Positions 52,591 to 61,625 of a stretch of 64,000 nt of DNA are shown here, piece after piece; the first letter of the stretch is position 1, and every line of letters begins with the position of its first letter. Source of the DNA: Methanomassiliicoccaceae archaeon COG_1 (GTDB lineage: Archaea > Thermoplasmatota > Thermoplasmata > Methanomassiliicoccales > Methanomethylophilaceae). Below the pieces are notes generated by a model. The model was given only the letters and a program-made list of their open reading frames with translations, was not told where the DNA came from and ran no database searches. The stretch covers positions 434,001 through 498,000 of the forward strand of contig JAQQTI010000001.1 in NCBI GenBank assembly GCA_028561875.1, in the 5' to 3' direction. Position numbers and translations under genes: made by a program.

Positions 52591-54057
52591 ATGGAAGAAA
52601 ACAGCAACGGTGGTCTAAAGCGCACCGTGGACTGGAAACAGGGCATGTTCATTGCCCTCGGCGTTCCTCTCCTCATTCTGCCCTCGTTATACGACGTCGG
52701 CTCTATCGTATGGGGCCTGTGCATACTCGTGTGGTCCCTCTCAGTCGTGCAGGGGTTCGTGCAGAACCTCGCCTACGGCGAGATGGTGACAGCCTTGCCC
52801 GATGCGACCGGCCTGCCCGGCTGCGCGCAAAAGGTCTTCGGGTCGAAGGAGGGCGACCCCCCTCGCAACATGAGGAAGTTCATCGGCGCTTTCAGCGCCT
52901 GGTGCTACTGGTTCGCATGGTGTCCTGTCGTGGCCATCTTCACGATGCTTATCGGCGACTACCTCGTCAGGATGTTCGGGTGGGATCTCACCGGCTGGGA
53001 GAATCTTGGACTGTACCTCGGTGTCGGAATAGCCATCGTATTCGTCATGTACGCTCTCGGATCCCGCGGGCTGGAGGGGGGAGCCAAGCTCGGCACCCTC
53101 CTCGCAGTAATCTCCATCATACCCATCGTCATCATCGTTGCCGGCGCCTTTGTCACCGGCATGTTCGACATGGACCTGATCACCGACCGCATCACCGCCG
53201 ACGGATGGTCCTGGAGCGCGGTCGACCTCGTACTCCTCTTCGGATGTTTCGCCCTTGCTCAGTGGAGCGCCTGTGCTTGGGAGACCGCGGCCATTTACGG
53301 CCCCGAGTACAGGAATCCGGGGAAGGACGTCCCTAAGGCCCTTTTCGGCTGCGGGCTCATTTGCCTGTTCATGTACTTCTTCGTCTCCTTCGGAGTGTTC
53401 GGTTCGCTCGACACCGGGGAGATGGATGCGGCCGGTGCCGCATCCCTCGTTCCAATCGCCGAGTTCGTCTTCGGCGGTTTCGGGAAGTACGTCGCTCTGT
53501 TTCTACTGATCGTCGCCATGATCCTCATCATTCAGACCGGGTTCCTCGGGTCATCCAGGACCCTCTATTCCATGGCGGGGGAGCACAACCTCCCATCATG
53601 GTTCAAGAAGACCAACAGGCACGGCATGCCGACGAACGCGATGCTGTTCGTCGGCATGTTCAACATGCTTCTCGTTCTCGTCGTCGGGTACAGCGGATGC
53701 GTCGCGGGCTCGAGCGACACGAACATGACGATTCTCTCTGCCTCCGCGATGGGGTACTGCATCGCCAACGGGATCGCTCTCGCAGCCTATGTCAAGACCA
53801 AGAGGGACCCGGAGTTCTCCGACCTTGACAGGCCTTTCAAGGCCCCGCATGGTTGGAATCACGTCATCCTCGCGATGACCGCCGTGCAGTTTTTCGTATG
53901 GTTCCCCTGCCTCGTATACTGGAGCTACTACCAGTCCGACGGGTTCACTCCGGTCATTCTCGGGGCGGCGATCCTTCTGCTTTTCGTCCCGCTGTGGTAT
54001 TACGTGCAGGGCAAGGGCTACGAGGACGCGTATGATGTTATGCCGACTTCGGAATAA
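52591..54057 (+). CDS. APC-superfamily permease 1
   Basis: A 488-residue transporter with about 12 membrane segments. The N-terminal block DWKQGMFIALGVPLLILPSLYDVGSIVWGL...LSVVQGFVQNLAYGEM is shared with the two other APC genes nearby. The SD-like GGTGGAT lies just before the ATG. APC-type proteins near methylamine methyltransferase genes have been proposed as methylamine permeases (MtmP-like), and position supports this. An amino-acid substrate is equally possible. Confidence 0.82.
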   Translation: MEENSNGGLKRTVDWKQGMFIALGVPLLILPSLYDVGSIVWGLCILVWSLSVVQGFVQNLAYGEMVTALPDATGLPGCAQKVFGSKEGDPPRNMRKFIGAFSAWCYWFAWCPVVAIFTMLIGDYLVRMFGWDLTGWENLGLYLGVGIAIVFVMYALGSRGLEGGAKLGTLLAVISIIPIVIIVAGAFVTGMFDMDLITDRITADGWSWSAVDLVLLFGCFALAQWSACAWETAAIYGPEYRNPGKDVPKALFGCGLICLFMYFFVSFGVFGSLDTGEMDAAGAASLVPIAEFVFGGFGKYVALFLLIVAMILIIQTGFLGSSRTLYSMAGEHNLPSWFKKTNRHGMPTNAMLFVGMFNMLLVLVVGYSGCVAGSSDTNMTILSASAMGYCIANGIALAAYVKTKRDPEFSDLDRPFKAPHGWNHVILAMTAVQFFVWFPCLVYWSYYQSDGFTPVILGAAILLLFVPLWYYVQGKGYEDAYDVMPTSE

Positions 54058-54063
54058 AACCAA

Positions 54064-54081
54064 GGGGGCCGGCGCGCCCCC
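54064..54081 (+). terminator. GC-rich hairpin after APC permease 1
   Basis: GGGGG and CCCCC arms around CCGGCGCG, starting 7 bases after the stop codon. Confidence 0.35.
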
Positions 54082-54299
54082 GTTCAAAACCTTTTGAAAT
54101 AATCTCGGCGGGGCTCGCAAACAACCATTCTCTGGGTCCCGCCGGCCTGTATCCAAACGGCTTATCCGCGGATTCGGAACCTCCGCCCTCTGGCCCGCAT
54201 GCCCCGTACGTCCGTTAGGTAGCCGTTGCATGCCGTGCGCTGGGGTCCTCTCCCGACCTGCGAACATTTATTAGGGTTTTTTTTATTGGCAGGTCTGCT

Positions 54300-54320
54300 G
54301 CATCCGCTAATTCGGGATGC
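54300..54320 (+). promoter_or_regulatory. Leader hairpin before APC permease 2
   Basis: GCATCCG pairs with CGGGATGC (one bulge) around a six-base loop, located between a TATA-like TTTATTAGG (54268-54276) and the ATG at 54340. GCATCC/GGATGC arms recur upstream of mtbC. Confidence 0.4.
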
Positions 54321-54339
54321 AAGAGAATGGTGCTACTAA

Positions 54340-55851
54340 ATGACAGAATCGAATGATGAAGCGAAGCTGGGGAAACCCGGCGCAAACGAACTTCTCAGGA
54401 CGATTGACTGGAAGCAGGGACTGATAATCGCCATGGGAATTCCGATCCTTATAGTGCCCTCCCTCTGCGACCTATCCGTCAATCTCTGGGCCATGAGCAT
54501 AATCATCTGGGTGCTTTCCGTGCTCTCTGGGTTCCTGCTCAACCTCCCCCTCGGGGAGATGTGTGCAACTTTCGGCGTCGCAGGGATCGGCGGATCAATT
54601 CTGCACGTATTCCGCGACGACGAGAAGTACAAGAGCAAGAAAATCAACACCGGGAGGGTCATCGGATCCCTCGGCGCATGGGCATACTTCGCCACATGGG
54701 TCCCCGTCATCCCCATCTTCACCATAATGACGGGCGTTTACCTCAACGAATACTTCGAACTGGGAATGGACGGTTGGGCCGCCACCGGGTTCTACTTGCT
54801 CCTGGGAGCGCTCATCTACGGATTCATTATCGTCACTGGCGTGAAAGGCCTGGAGGGCGGTGCGAGGACGCAACTCATCCTCGCCGCCATCACCATTGTG
54901 CCCATCCTCATCATCTGTCTCGTGCCGCTCGTCAATGGGGCCTTTCATCTCGACTACATAACCGACCAGATGACGCCTAGCGGATGGAAGTGGGACGGCA
55001 ATTCCCTCCTAATGATCCTTGGATGCTTCACCGTGGCGCAGTGGAGCGCCGTCGGCTGGGAGTCTGCCGCCACTTACGGTGCGGAGTACAAGCAGCCGGA
55101 AAAGGACGTTCCCAAGGCCCTCACCTCTTGCGGCTTCCTCTGTCTCTTCATGTACTTTGTCATCGCGTTCTGCATGTACGGGACGCTCGGCATGGCGAAC
55201 GACGGCAGCATCGAGACCATAGGGGAGGCCGGAGCCTCAACTCTCATCCCCATCGCCAAGAGCGATTTCGGAAACATCGGCGGTTTCATCGCGATATTCC
55301 TGCTAATCGCCGGCATGGTGATGATCATCCAGAGTGCGTTCCTCGGTACTGCGAGGACCATACAGATCATGGCCAGGGACGGGAACTTCCCGCTGTTGTT
55401 CGCAAGGACAAACGTATACGGTGTGCCCATGTATGCCATGTTCTTCGAGGCCGCCATCGGCTTCATCATCATCCTCGCAAACATCTCCGCGTCGCAGATT
55501 CTTGCCGTTTCCGCGCTCGGATTCGCCATCGCACTAGGCATGTGCATGCTCGCGTTCATCAAGTCCCGCAGGGCCCCTCGTTTCAAGGACGTCGAAAGGG
55601 TCTACCGTGTCGGCAGGTTCTGGTACGGTGGCGCGTGGTTCATGGCGATTTTCGAGTTCTTCTTCATGATTCCGGGCCTGTTGTACTACGTCTACGATTC
55701 GATGGGCCTTGTCTACGTGTTCGTCGGCATCGGCGCCACCCTGCTCTACCTCCCGTTCTGGTTCCTACTCCAGAGCTGGAATCACAAGCACCATCCCGAT
55801 GTGGTGTGCGGAATCAACTACGACGTGGTGGAATCCGAGAAGGCCGAATGA
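54340..55851 (+). CDS. APC-superfamily permease 2
   Basis: A 503-residue paralogue of permease 1. Shared landmarks are TIDWKQGLIIAMGIPILIVPSLCD, LNLPLGEM, GAWAYFATWVPVIPIFTIMTG, QWSAVGWESAATYGAEYKQPEKDVPKAL and AFLGTARTIQIMARDGNFP. It has its own promoter and leader hairpin. The substrate is probably related to that of permease 1; a methylamine or an amine-containing amino acid is inferred from location only. Confidence 0.82.
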   Translation: MTESNDEAKLGKPGANELLRTIDWKQGLIIAMGIPILIVPSLCDLSVNLWAMSIIIWVLSVLSGFLLNLPLGEMCATFGVAGIGGSILHVFRDDEKYKSKKINTGRVIGSLGAWAYFATWVPVIPIFTIMTGVYLNEYFELGMDGWAATGFYLLLGALIYGFIIVTGVKGLEGGARTQLILAAITIVPILIICLVPLVNGAFHLDYITDQMTPSGWKWDGNSLLMILGCFTVAQWSAVGWESAATYGAEYKQPEKDVPKALTSCGFLCLFMYFVIAFCMYGTLGMANDGSIETIGEAGASTLIPIAKSDFGNIGGFIAIFLLIAGMVMIIQSAFLGTARTIQIMARDGNFPLLFARTNVYGVPMYAMFFEAAIGFIIILANISASQILAVSALGFAIALGMCMLAFIKSRRAPRFKDVERVYRVGRFWYGGAWFMAIFEFFFMIPGLLYYVYDSMGLVYVFVGIGATLLYLPFWFLLQSWNHKHHPDVVCGINYDVVESEKAE

Positions 55852-56654
55852 ACACCCATTACGAGTCCCGGCTCGGCAAACACTTTACCGGGCCCCCGAT
55901 CCTGCGGGCCCCGGAATCCCCTCCGATGCCTCTTCCCGGTTTGAGCGCATTTCCACGAACCTTTGCACTTAGGCGGGAAGCACCCCAAATCAAAATCAAC
56001 GGGGACCAGGAGCGTACGTGCTGAGAGGGATACGGGGAGGCGCCTACAGCTGGCGTACGACCTCCACCCGTCTGTTCAGGGGCCCGTCCCAAGTCCGAGG
56101 CATACGGCGCACCGCCCGTGAAGAGCCCGATGTCGATGATGCCTGTGGCAATCCGGGCCATCGGGAGCGGTCACGGCGATTTTTCCTCGTATGCCTAGCA
56201 CTCGTACAAATCGCCGCAATGCTTGATAGCGTCGTGCACGCGACGTCCGATCAGCTCTCGACGTTTCGAGCATCAGGCGGTTTTTTTCCGGAATTCTCCG
56301 ATTTACCCGGCATCGCGGTCGGCAGGGGCCCTAGCACGCTTTTGTCAAAAAATCGGAACAAGTCCTGCCCCTACTTGTCCACATACTCGAGAAAACCTCA
56401 GACATCGGTATTTATAACATAGTACGAACACTTCCAACCATTTTGCGCAACTCTTGGATGGCCAGCATGATTACGCGAAAGAATCACGGAGGCAGAGCCC
56501 GAGATCACCGCTGGTTAATTATGGATGGATGTATCATGCATCCGCCGCAAAGAGCATTTTCCCGCATATTTTTTTTCGATTCCGTTCTAATTTTGGAGCC
56601 TCATCGATGACGGCAAACGTTCTGTTTCGATGCGACCGATGGACGATTGCAAAA
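55852..56654. other. Long gene-poor region upstream of the mtb/mtt operon
   Basis: About 800 bases without a supported coding gene; open frames here (for example 56018-56422) have no protein-like composition. AT-content rises to the right. A GGATG-TATCATG-CATCC inverted repeat lies at 56527-56543. Confidence 0.5.
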
Positions 56655-56666
56655 TTTTAATATACG
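56655..56666 (+). promoter_or_regulatory. TATA-like element before a structured region
   Basis: TTTTAATATACG lies about 27 bp before the stem-loops starting at 56691. It is a second promoter-like signal upstream of mtbC and separate from the one at 56825. Confidence 0.4.
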
Positions 56667-56690
56667 TTCGATTTTGCCCTAGCCAGTATC

Positions 56691-56740
56691 GGAGGATGGA
56701 TGCCTCCGTGATTGTCGTGGGATGCATCCTAGGACAATCA
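56691..56740 (+). ncRNA. Candidate structured RNA or operator upstream of mtbC
   Basis: Two inverted repeats lie back to back. GGAGG-ATGGATG-CCTCC spans 56691-56707. Then a 32-bp near-perfect palindrome runs 56709-56740, with 8-bp arms TGATTGTC/GACAATCA around GGATGCATCC. A TATA-like box lies ~27 bp before them, so they could start a small RNA. They could also be a regulator site about 85-115 bp before the mtbC TATA box. Confidence 0.35.
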
Positions 56741-56824
56741 TCCCGGGAATTGGTTGCGGTCTTCCAAGTCGCATGCGTGTGCGTCCGCTAGAGGAACGGT
56801 CCATCTAAAACGGTCTTTTTCCAG

Positions 56825-56831
56825 TATATAA
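56825..56831 (+). promoter_or_regulatory. TATA box of the mtbC operon
   Basis: TATATAA in CCAGTATATAAG, about 100 bp before the mtbC start codon. It implies a leader of roughly 75-80 nt, unlike the leaderless genes elsewhere in the window. Confidence 0.55.
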
Positions 56832-56916
56832 GATTTTCATTGAAGGCGTACACACCATTTTATAGGGTTACCAAGATTCATAGCTCAATGGTCGGAGCAA
56901 TCCTTCGACTAGCCTT

Positions 56917-56925
56917 TAGGAGAGA
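56917..56925 (+). promoter_or_regulatory. Shine-Dalgarno site of mtbC
   Basis: TTAGGAGAG ends five bases before TTG 56931 and decides that non-ATG start. Confidence 0.6.
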
Positions 56926-56930
56926 GAAAA

Positions 56931-57572
56931 TTGGCAGATTTTGAGAAAGAGAGCAAAGCACTGCACGATGCGATGGTGGCATACAAGGTACCTGGCATTC
57001 TTGCCGCGGTCGATGCCGCTCGTGCTGCCAAAATGCCCGCGAACGCAATCATCGACGCCATGGGCGATGGCATGACCGAAGTCGGCGTCCTGTTCGAGAG
57101 GGGCAGGTTGTTCCTCCCCCACGTCCTTTCCGCGGCCGCGGGAATGACGAAGGCCATGGAGGTTCTCGAGCCTGAGATGAAGGCTGCCGGTGGCGAGGCG
57201 CAGGCGAAGAAGGCCTCCGTTGTCATGGGGACCGTCGAGGGAGACGTCCACGATATCGGGAAGTCCATCTGCTCCACCATGCTCCAGTGCGCAGGTTTCG
57301 ACGTCCACGATCTCGGAAGGGACGTCCCCAAGCAGGCGTTCATCGACGAGTGCAAAAACGGTTGCACCATGTGCGGCATGTCCGCCCTTATGACCACCAC
57401 CATGACCGTCCAGAAGGACGTTATTGAGATGTTGAAGGCCGAGGGGATCCGCGACAAGGTCGTCGTCATGGTCGGCGGTGCCCCCGTCACCCAGGCTTAC
57501 GCGGACAAGATTGGAGCTGACATTTACGGAGAGTCCGCTTCCGAAACCACCTCGAAGGTCAAGGACCTCTGA
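56931..57572 (+). CDS. mtbC: Dimethylamine corrinoid protein MtbC
   Basis: Carries the methyl group from dimethylamine on cobalt. The protein has 213 residues from the TTG, supported by a strong Shine-Dalgarno site. The N-terminal helical cap is followed by the B12-binding domain with GTVEGDVHDIGKS (cobalt ligand His107, the DxHxxG motif) and VMVGGAPVTQAYADKIGAD. It is the first gene of mtbC-mtbB-mttB-mttC and directly precedes mtbB, which supports DMA specificity. Confidence 0.93.
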   Translation: MADFEKESKALHDAMVAYKVPGILAAVDAARAAKMPANAIIDAMGDGMTEVGVLFERGRLFLPHVLSAAAGMTKAMEVLEPEMKAAGGEAQAKKASVVMGTVEGDVHDIGKSICSTMLQCAGFDVHDLGRDVPKQAFIDECKNGCTMCGMSALMTTTMTVQKDVIEMLKAEGIRDKVVVMVGGAPVTQAYADKIGADIYGESASETTSKVKDL

Positions 57573-57604
57573 GGGGCAAATACGTCTTCGATAGAGGGAA
57601 AGCA

Positions 57605-59014
57605 ATGACAGCGAAAGAATTCTACACCAGGATGGGTGACGGCAAGAGGGTCACCATGACCCGCGAGAAGATCATGGACGACCTTCAGGCCGGAGCCGCC
57701 GACGCCGCTGACATGGGGGCCATCCCCCAGATCAGCGACGATGACCTCGAGCGCCTCGCGGACATAATCTGCGACCCCAACAGGGCCGTGTCCGTTGAGC
57801 CCGGGAACGAGGTCGTCCTCACGTACGATATCGGGCAGCTCGATTTCACCGGCGACAACGGCAACTCCGGCGCCGGCGTCGACATGGGCAGACTCGAGGC
57901 CGCCCTCCTCCACGAGAGGGCGCTCGGTTCCGACACCTTCGAACTCGCGCACTCCGACTACTCCATCAAGCCGGTCAAGCCGGTCATCGCGATGGAGATG
58001 CAAACGATGGAGGAGATTCAACAGGAGATCATCATCCCCTACTTCTACGGCGCGATGCCCAACATGGGCCTTTACTATGCTCCGGACGGGCCGTACGGCA
58101 ATCCCGCAGACCTCATGAGGGAGTTCAAAATCGACGAGTCCATGGAGCAGTCCGAGAAGGCCGCCTCCCATCTTGCCAGGGACATCGAGTACGTCGGGAA
58201 CAAGATTTACGCCGCCAGCGCGGACGGTTTCGACTTCGACACCATCGCCTCCGCCGGCGACGCCGACTTCGTCGGGTCCCTCAACGGGATCGAGGCCCTC
58301 AGGAAGGCCAACCCCCAGATGTACATCAACTCCGGCATGTCCGGCGAGTCCGTCATGGGGATCCATGGCGCAATCGAGTACAAGGGCAACGTCGTGGCGG
58401 GAATGTTCCCGCACCAGCAGGTCAAGATGTGCGAGATGGCCGGAGCCAATGTGTTCGGCGCCGTCTGCAACACGAATACCAGCAAGAGCCTCGCCTGGAA
58501 CATGGGCAGGGCCGTCACCTTCGTCAAGGAGTGCGTCAAGCAGGCGAGCATACCGGTCCACTGCGACCTCGGAATGGGCGTCGGGGGAATTCCGATGTTC
58601 GAGACCCCGCCGGTAGATGCGGTCACCCGGTGCTCCAAGGCGATGGTCGAGATCGCGCACGTCGACGGCGTATAGATCGGAGTGGGCGACCCCATCGGAA
58701 TGGACGTCGCTCACTTCATGGCCTCCTCCATGGGCGGAATCAGGACCGCCGGCGACATGGTCGCTCGCATGGAATACGCCAAGAACATGAAGATCGGACC
58801 TGCCAAGGAGTACGTTGCCAAGAAGCTGGGCATATCCACCCTCGACATCGCCGACGAGCACATCATGAGGGAGCTCCGCGAGGAGATGAAACTCGGCGTC
58901 GTCACGGGAGTCCCCAATGCCCCCCGGGGCATCGCTGCCAAGATGAACCTCGAGAAGCTACTGGATATCAAGATCAACAGCTGCGAGAAGTTCAGGCAGA
59001 GCCTTAGGAGCTGA
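57605..59014 (+). CDS. mtbB: Dimethylamine methyltransferase MtbB (pyrrolysine protein)
   Basis: Transfers a methyl group from dimethylamine to MtbC. The frame has 469 residues including an in-frame TAG at codon 357 (58673-58675), between EIAHVDGV and [10 protein letters not shown]. This matches the known pyrrolysine position of Mtb[31 protein letters not shown] lies before it and [22 protein letters not shown] after it. It has a GAGGGAAAG ribosome-binding site. Read literally with TAG as stop it would be cut at 356 residues and inactive. Confidence 0.97.
58673..58675 (+). other. Pyrrolysine codon of mtbB
   Basis: TAG codon 357 at the expected catalytic position of the DMA methyltransferase family. 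Confidence 0.93.
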
Positions 59015-59071
59015 AGCTACAAACCATCATTCAAATCATTTAACCACAAAAAAAAGAAGAGAGGAAATAAT

Positions 59072-60601
59072 ATGGGAACAACAACGCCCCTTTATCCGGC
59101 TCAGACTCAGTTGAACGGCATCAAGTTCGACCTGTTCACCGACGACGAGATCCGCAGGATCGACATGGCTACCAGGGATGTCCTGGAATTCTATGGCGTA
59201 CAGGTCACCGACCTCAAGGCCTGCAAAATCTTCGAGGACGCCGGTTGCACCGTCGAAGAGATTCCTGGAAACAAAAGCGCGAAGATGGTCAAGATTCCCG
59301 GATACATTCTTGACAGGGCGCTCGCCACCTGCCCCAAGAAGTTCTACCTCTACGGGCGCGACGAGAAGAGGACCTTCACCCAGGAATGGAAGGGCAAGGT
59401 CCACTACACCTGCTTCGGAACCGGCATCCAGGTCTGCGACTACAAGGGCCACGGCAAGTACGAGACCAGGGACTCCAACGAGGACGACCTCGCCAAGATC
59501 GCCAAGCTCTGCGATTGGTGCGAAGGCCTCAGCTACTTCTCCCTCCCAGTTTCCGCGAGGAACTGGGCCGGGAAGGGCGCCGAGGACGTCCACGAGCTCC
59601 TCGTTTCGCTCTCCAACACCACCATGCACTTCCACCACATCGATCCCGTCGCGGCCAACGTCCCCTTCTACAGGGATTTCGTCCTCGCCTACTACCGCGG
59701 GGACAAGAAGGCCGCCTTCGAGAAGCCGATCATGTCCATGCTCGTCTGCCCGACCTCTCCGCTGGAGCTCTCCTTCAACGCCGCGGAGTGCATCATGCAG
59801 GGTGCCGAGTTCGGCATTCCCGTGAACGTCCTGTCCATGGCCATGGCCGGCGGGTCGTCCTCAGTCTTCCTCGCCGGGACCCTCGTCACCCACAACGCCG
59901 AGATCCTCTCGGGAATCGTCCTTTCGCAGCTCGTCAGGCCGGGGGCGAGGGTATGGTACGGGTCCTCCACCACCACCTTCGACCTCAAGAGGGGCACCGC
60001 TCCCGTCGGGTCCCCCGAGCTCGGACTCATCAGCGCGGCCGTTGCGAAGCTCGGGCAGTACTACAAGCTCCCCGTCTTCACCGCCGGCATGTAGACCGAC
60101 GCCAAGGTGCCCGACGGACAGGCCGGTCACGAGAAGACCATCACCTCGTTCTGCGCGGCGCTCGCTGGCGTCAACATGATCTACGGCTCCGGGATGCTGG
60201 AGCTCGGAATGACCTTCTCCCTCGAGCAGATGGTCATCGACAACGACATCATCAGGATGGAGAGGAAGTCCATGGAGGGCATCCCCGTTAACGACGAGAC
60301 CCTCGCCGTCGAGGCCACCAAGGAGATCGGAGTCGGCAACGACTTCATAGCCCACCCCTCCACCATGGAGAACATAGACCTCGCTTCCGATCCGGTCGTC
60401 TTCGACAGGCTCATGCTCGGCGACTGGAGGAACAACGGCTACAAGGACGCCGCCGAAGTCGCCCACGACATAGTCGAAGACGTCCTGAAGAACCATACCG
60501 TTGCTCCCGTCCCCGAGGACATCGTGGCCGAGTGGAAGAAGATCACCGAGAAGGCGGACCAGGCCTACCTCAAGAAGGCTGCCGCCGAGGAGAACGAGTA
60601 A
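59072..60601 (+). CDS. mttB: Trimethylamine methyltransferase MttB (pyrrolysine protein)
   Basis: Demethylates trimethylamine and loads MttC. The frame has 509 residues with TAG at codon 341 (60092-60094), between LPVFTAGM and [15 protein letters not shown], the known Pyl site of Mtt[38 protein letters not shown] and [30 protein letters not shown] are typical. A GAGAGGA site precedes the ATG. It is positioned between mtbB and mttC in one operon. Confidence 0.97.
60092..60094 (+). other. Pyrrolysine codon of mttB
   Basis: TAG codon 341, in the conserved FTAGM-Pyl-TDAK context of TMA methyltransferases. Confidence 0.93.
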
Positions 60602-60622
60602 ACACAATCACCAAACCTCTTC

Positions 60623-60644
60623 TCCCGACGGGCGACCGTCGGGA
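60623..60644 (+). promoter_or_regulatory. GNRA-loop hairpin between mttB and mttC
   Basis: TCCCGACGG-GCGA-CCGTCGGGA is a perfect 9-bp stem with a GCGA tetraloop, 21 bases after the mttB stop and 23 before the mttC ATG. It could be a processing or stability element that sets different mttB and mttC levels. Confidence 0.5.
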
Positions 60645-60667
60645 CGTATCCCAAAGGAGAGAGACAA

Positions 60668-61315
60668 ATGACTCAGCAGGAACTCAACGAGAGGGCGATC
60701 AAAGCGATCATGTCCTACAACGTGAACGAGAGCAAGAAGGTCGCCCAGGACGCCCTAGACCAGAAGGCCGACCTTGTCGATCTGATCCAGAACGGTTACA
60801 CCGTAGGCATCAACCAGGTAGGCGACCTCTACGAGCAGAAGAAGGTTTTCCTTCCCCACATCATGGCCGCCGCCAATGCCATGAATGCCGGCGTGGACCT
60901 CCTGACGCCGCACCTAGGCGGGGCCTCCGCCGGAGAAAGCCTCGGCAAGTTCGTCATCTGCACCATCGAGGGAGACATCCACTCCATCGGCAAAGACATA
61001 TGCGCCATCATGCTGAAGGTCGCCGGCTTTGATGTCGTCAACCTCGGCAGGGACATCCTGCTGAAGGACATCGCGCAGGCCTGCGAGGACAACAAGGCAG
61101 TGGCCGTCGGCACCTCGGCGCTCATGACCTCCACCATGGTCAACCAGAAGGCCCTCGAGGAGATCATGAACAAGCGTGGCCTCAAGGGCAAGTGCCTCAC
61201 GAACGTCGGCGGTGCCCCCGTAACCCAGCAGTGGGCCGACGAGATTGGGGCGGACGTCTACTCCGAAAATGCCACCGACATCGTCGGCAAGATGGTCAAG
61301 GCCGTAAAAGGCTGA
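60668..61315 (+). CDS. mttC: Trimethylamine corrinoid protein MttC
   Basis: Methyl carrier for MttB, 215 residues. The corrinoid motif TIEGDIHSIGKD has cobalt ligand His105, and NVGGAPVTQQWADEIGADVY is the second signature. It is preceded by AAGGAGAGAGAC. It is clearly a paralogue of MtbC but divergent, in keeping with separate DMA and TMA partners. Confidence 0.94.
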   Translation: MTQQELNERAIKAIMSYNVNESKKVAQDALDQKADLVDLIQNGYTVGINQVGDLYEQKKVFLPHIMAAANAMNAGVDLLTPHLGGASAGESLGKFVICTIEGDIHSIGKDICAIMLKVAGFDVVNLGRDILLKDIAQACEDNKAVAVGTSALMTSTMVNQKALEEIMNKRGLKGKCLTNVGGAPVTQQWADEIGADVYSENATDIVGKMVKAVKG

Positions 61316-61333
61316 TAGCCACAATCAAACCCA

Positions 61334-61353
61334 GCCGCGCCTTCGGGCGCGGC
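61334..61353 (+). terminator. UUCG hairpin after mttC
   Basis: GCCGCGCC-TTCG-GGCGCGGC is a perfect 8-bp stem closed by a TTCG tetraloop, 18 bases after the stop, followed by CCCTTCT. It is a likely 3' end or stabiliser of the operon transcript. Confidence 0.55.
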
Positions 61354-61625
61354 GACACCCTTCTCATTTGCGCGTTACGGCGCTATGCCATCGGCACGCG
61401 CCCTTACCTTCCATCGTCGGGAGATGGATGGATGTTTTACACACCCGCTATAAAACGGCATCAGCCCATACCCAGTGAGTGATTCTATATTTTTATACTG
61501 TTACAATTTGATACCAATCAAATAAGTACATTATTTAAGAATTTCTACGAACATCTGTAAATCATTAAATAAGAAAAAATTTGGTCTAACCCCGTTGCCA
61601 AAATCTGGCACGAGGTGAAAAAATA
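61354..61625 (+). promoter_or_regulatory. Promoter and leader region of the MttP-like permease
   Basis: No gene is supported here. Two TATA-like boxes (CTATAAAAC near 61449; TTTTTATACTG near 61490) are followed by an AT-rich stretch with TAAATCATTAAATA at 61558-61571. A TGCCA-AAATC-TGGCA stem-loop (61596-61610) lies directly before the Shine-Dalgarno GAGGTGA (61612-61618). Confidence 0.5.

Noticed and set aside
56018-56422. 134-codon open frame upstream of mtbC
   Set aside because: Arginine/serine-rich sequence without protein-like pattern, no ribosome site or promoter at the right distance.
56780-56822. Possible tRNA-Pyl suggested by CTAAA within AACGGTCCATCTAAAACGGTC
   Set aside because: The flanks are direct, not inverted, repeats (AACGGTC twice), so no anticodon stem or cloverleaf can form.
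57524-58861. 445-codon minus-strand frame opposite mtbC/mtbB
   Set aside because: Antisense shadow; mtbB homology and its Pyl codon are unambiguous on the plus strand.
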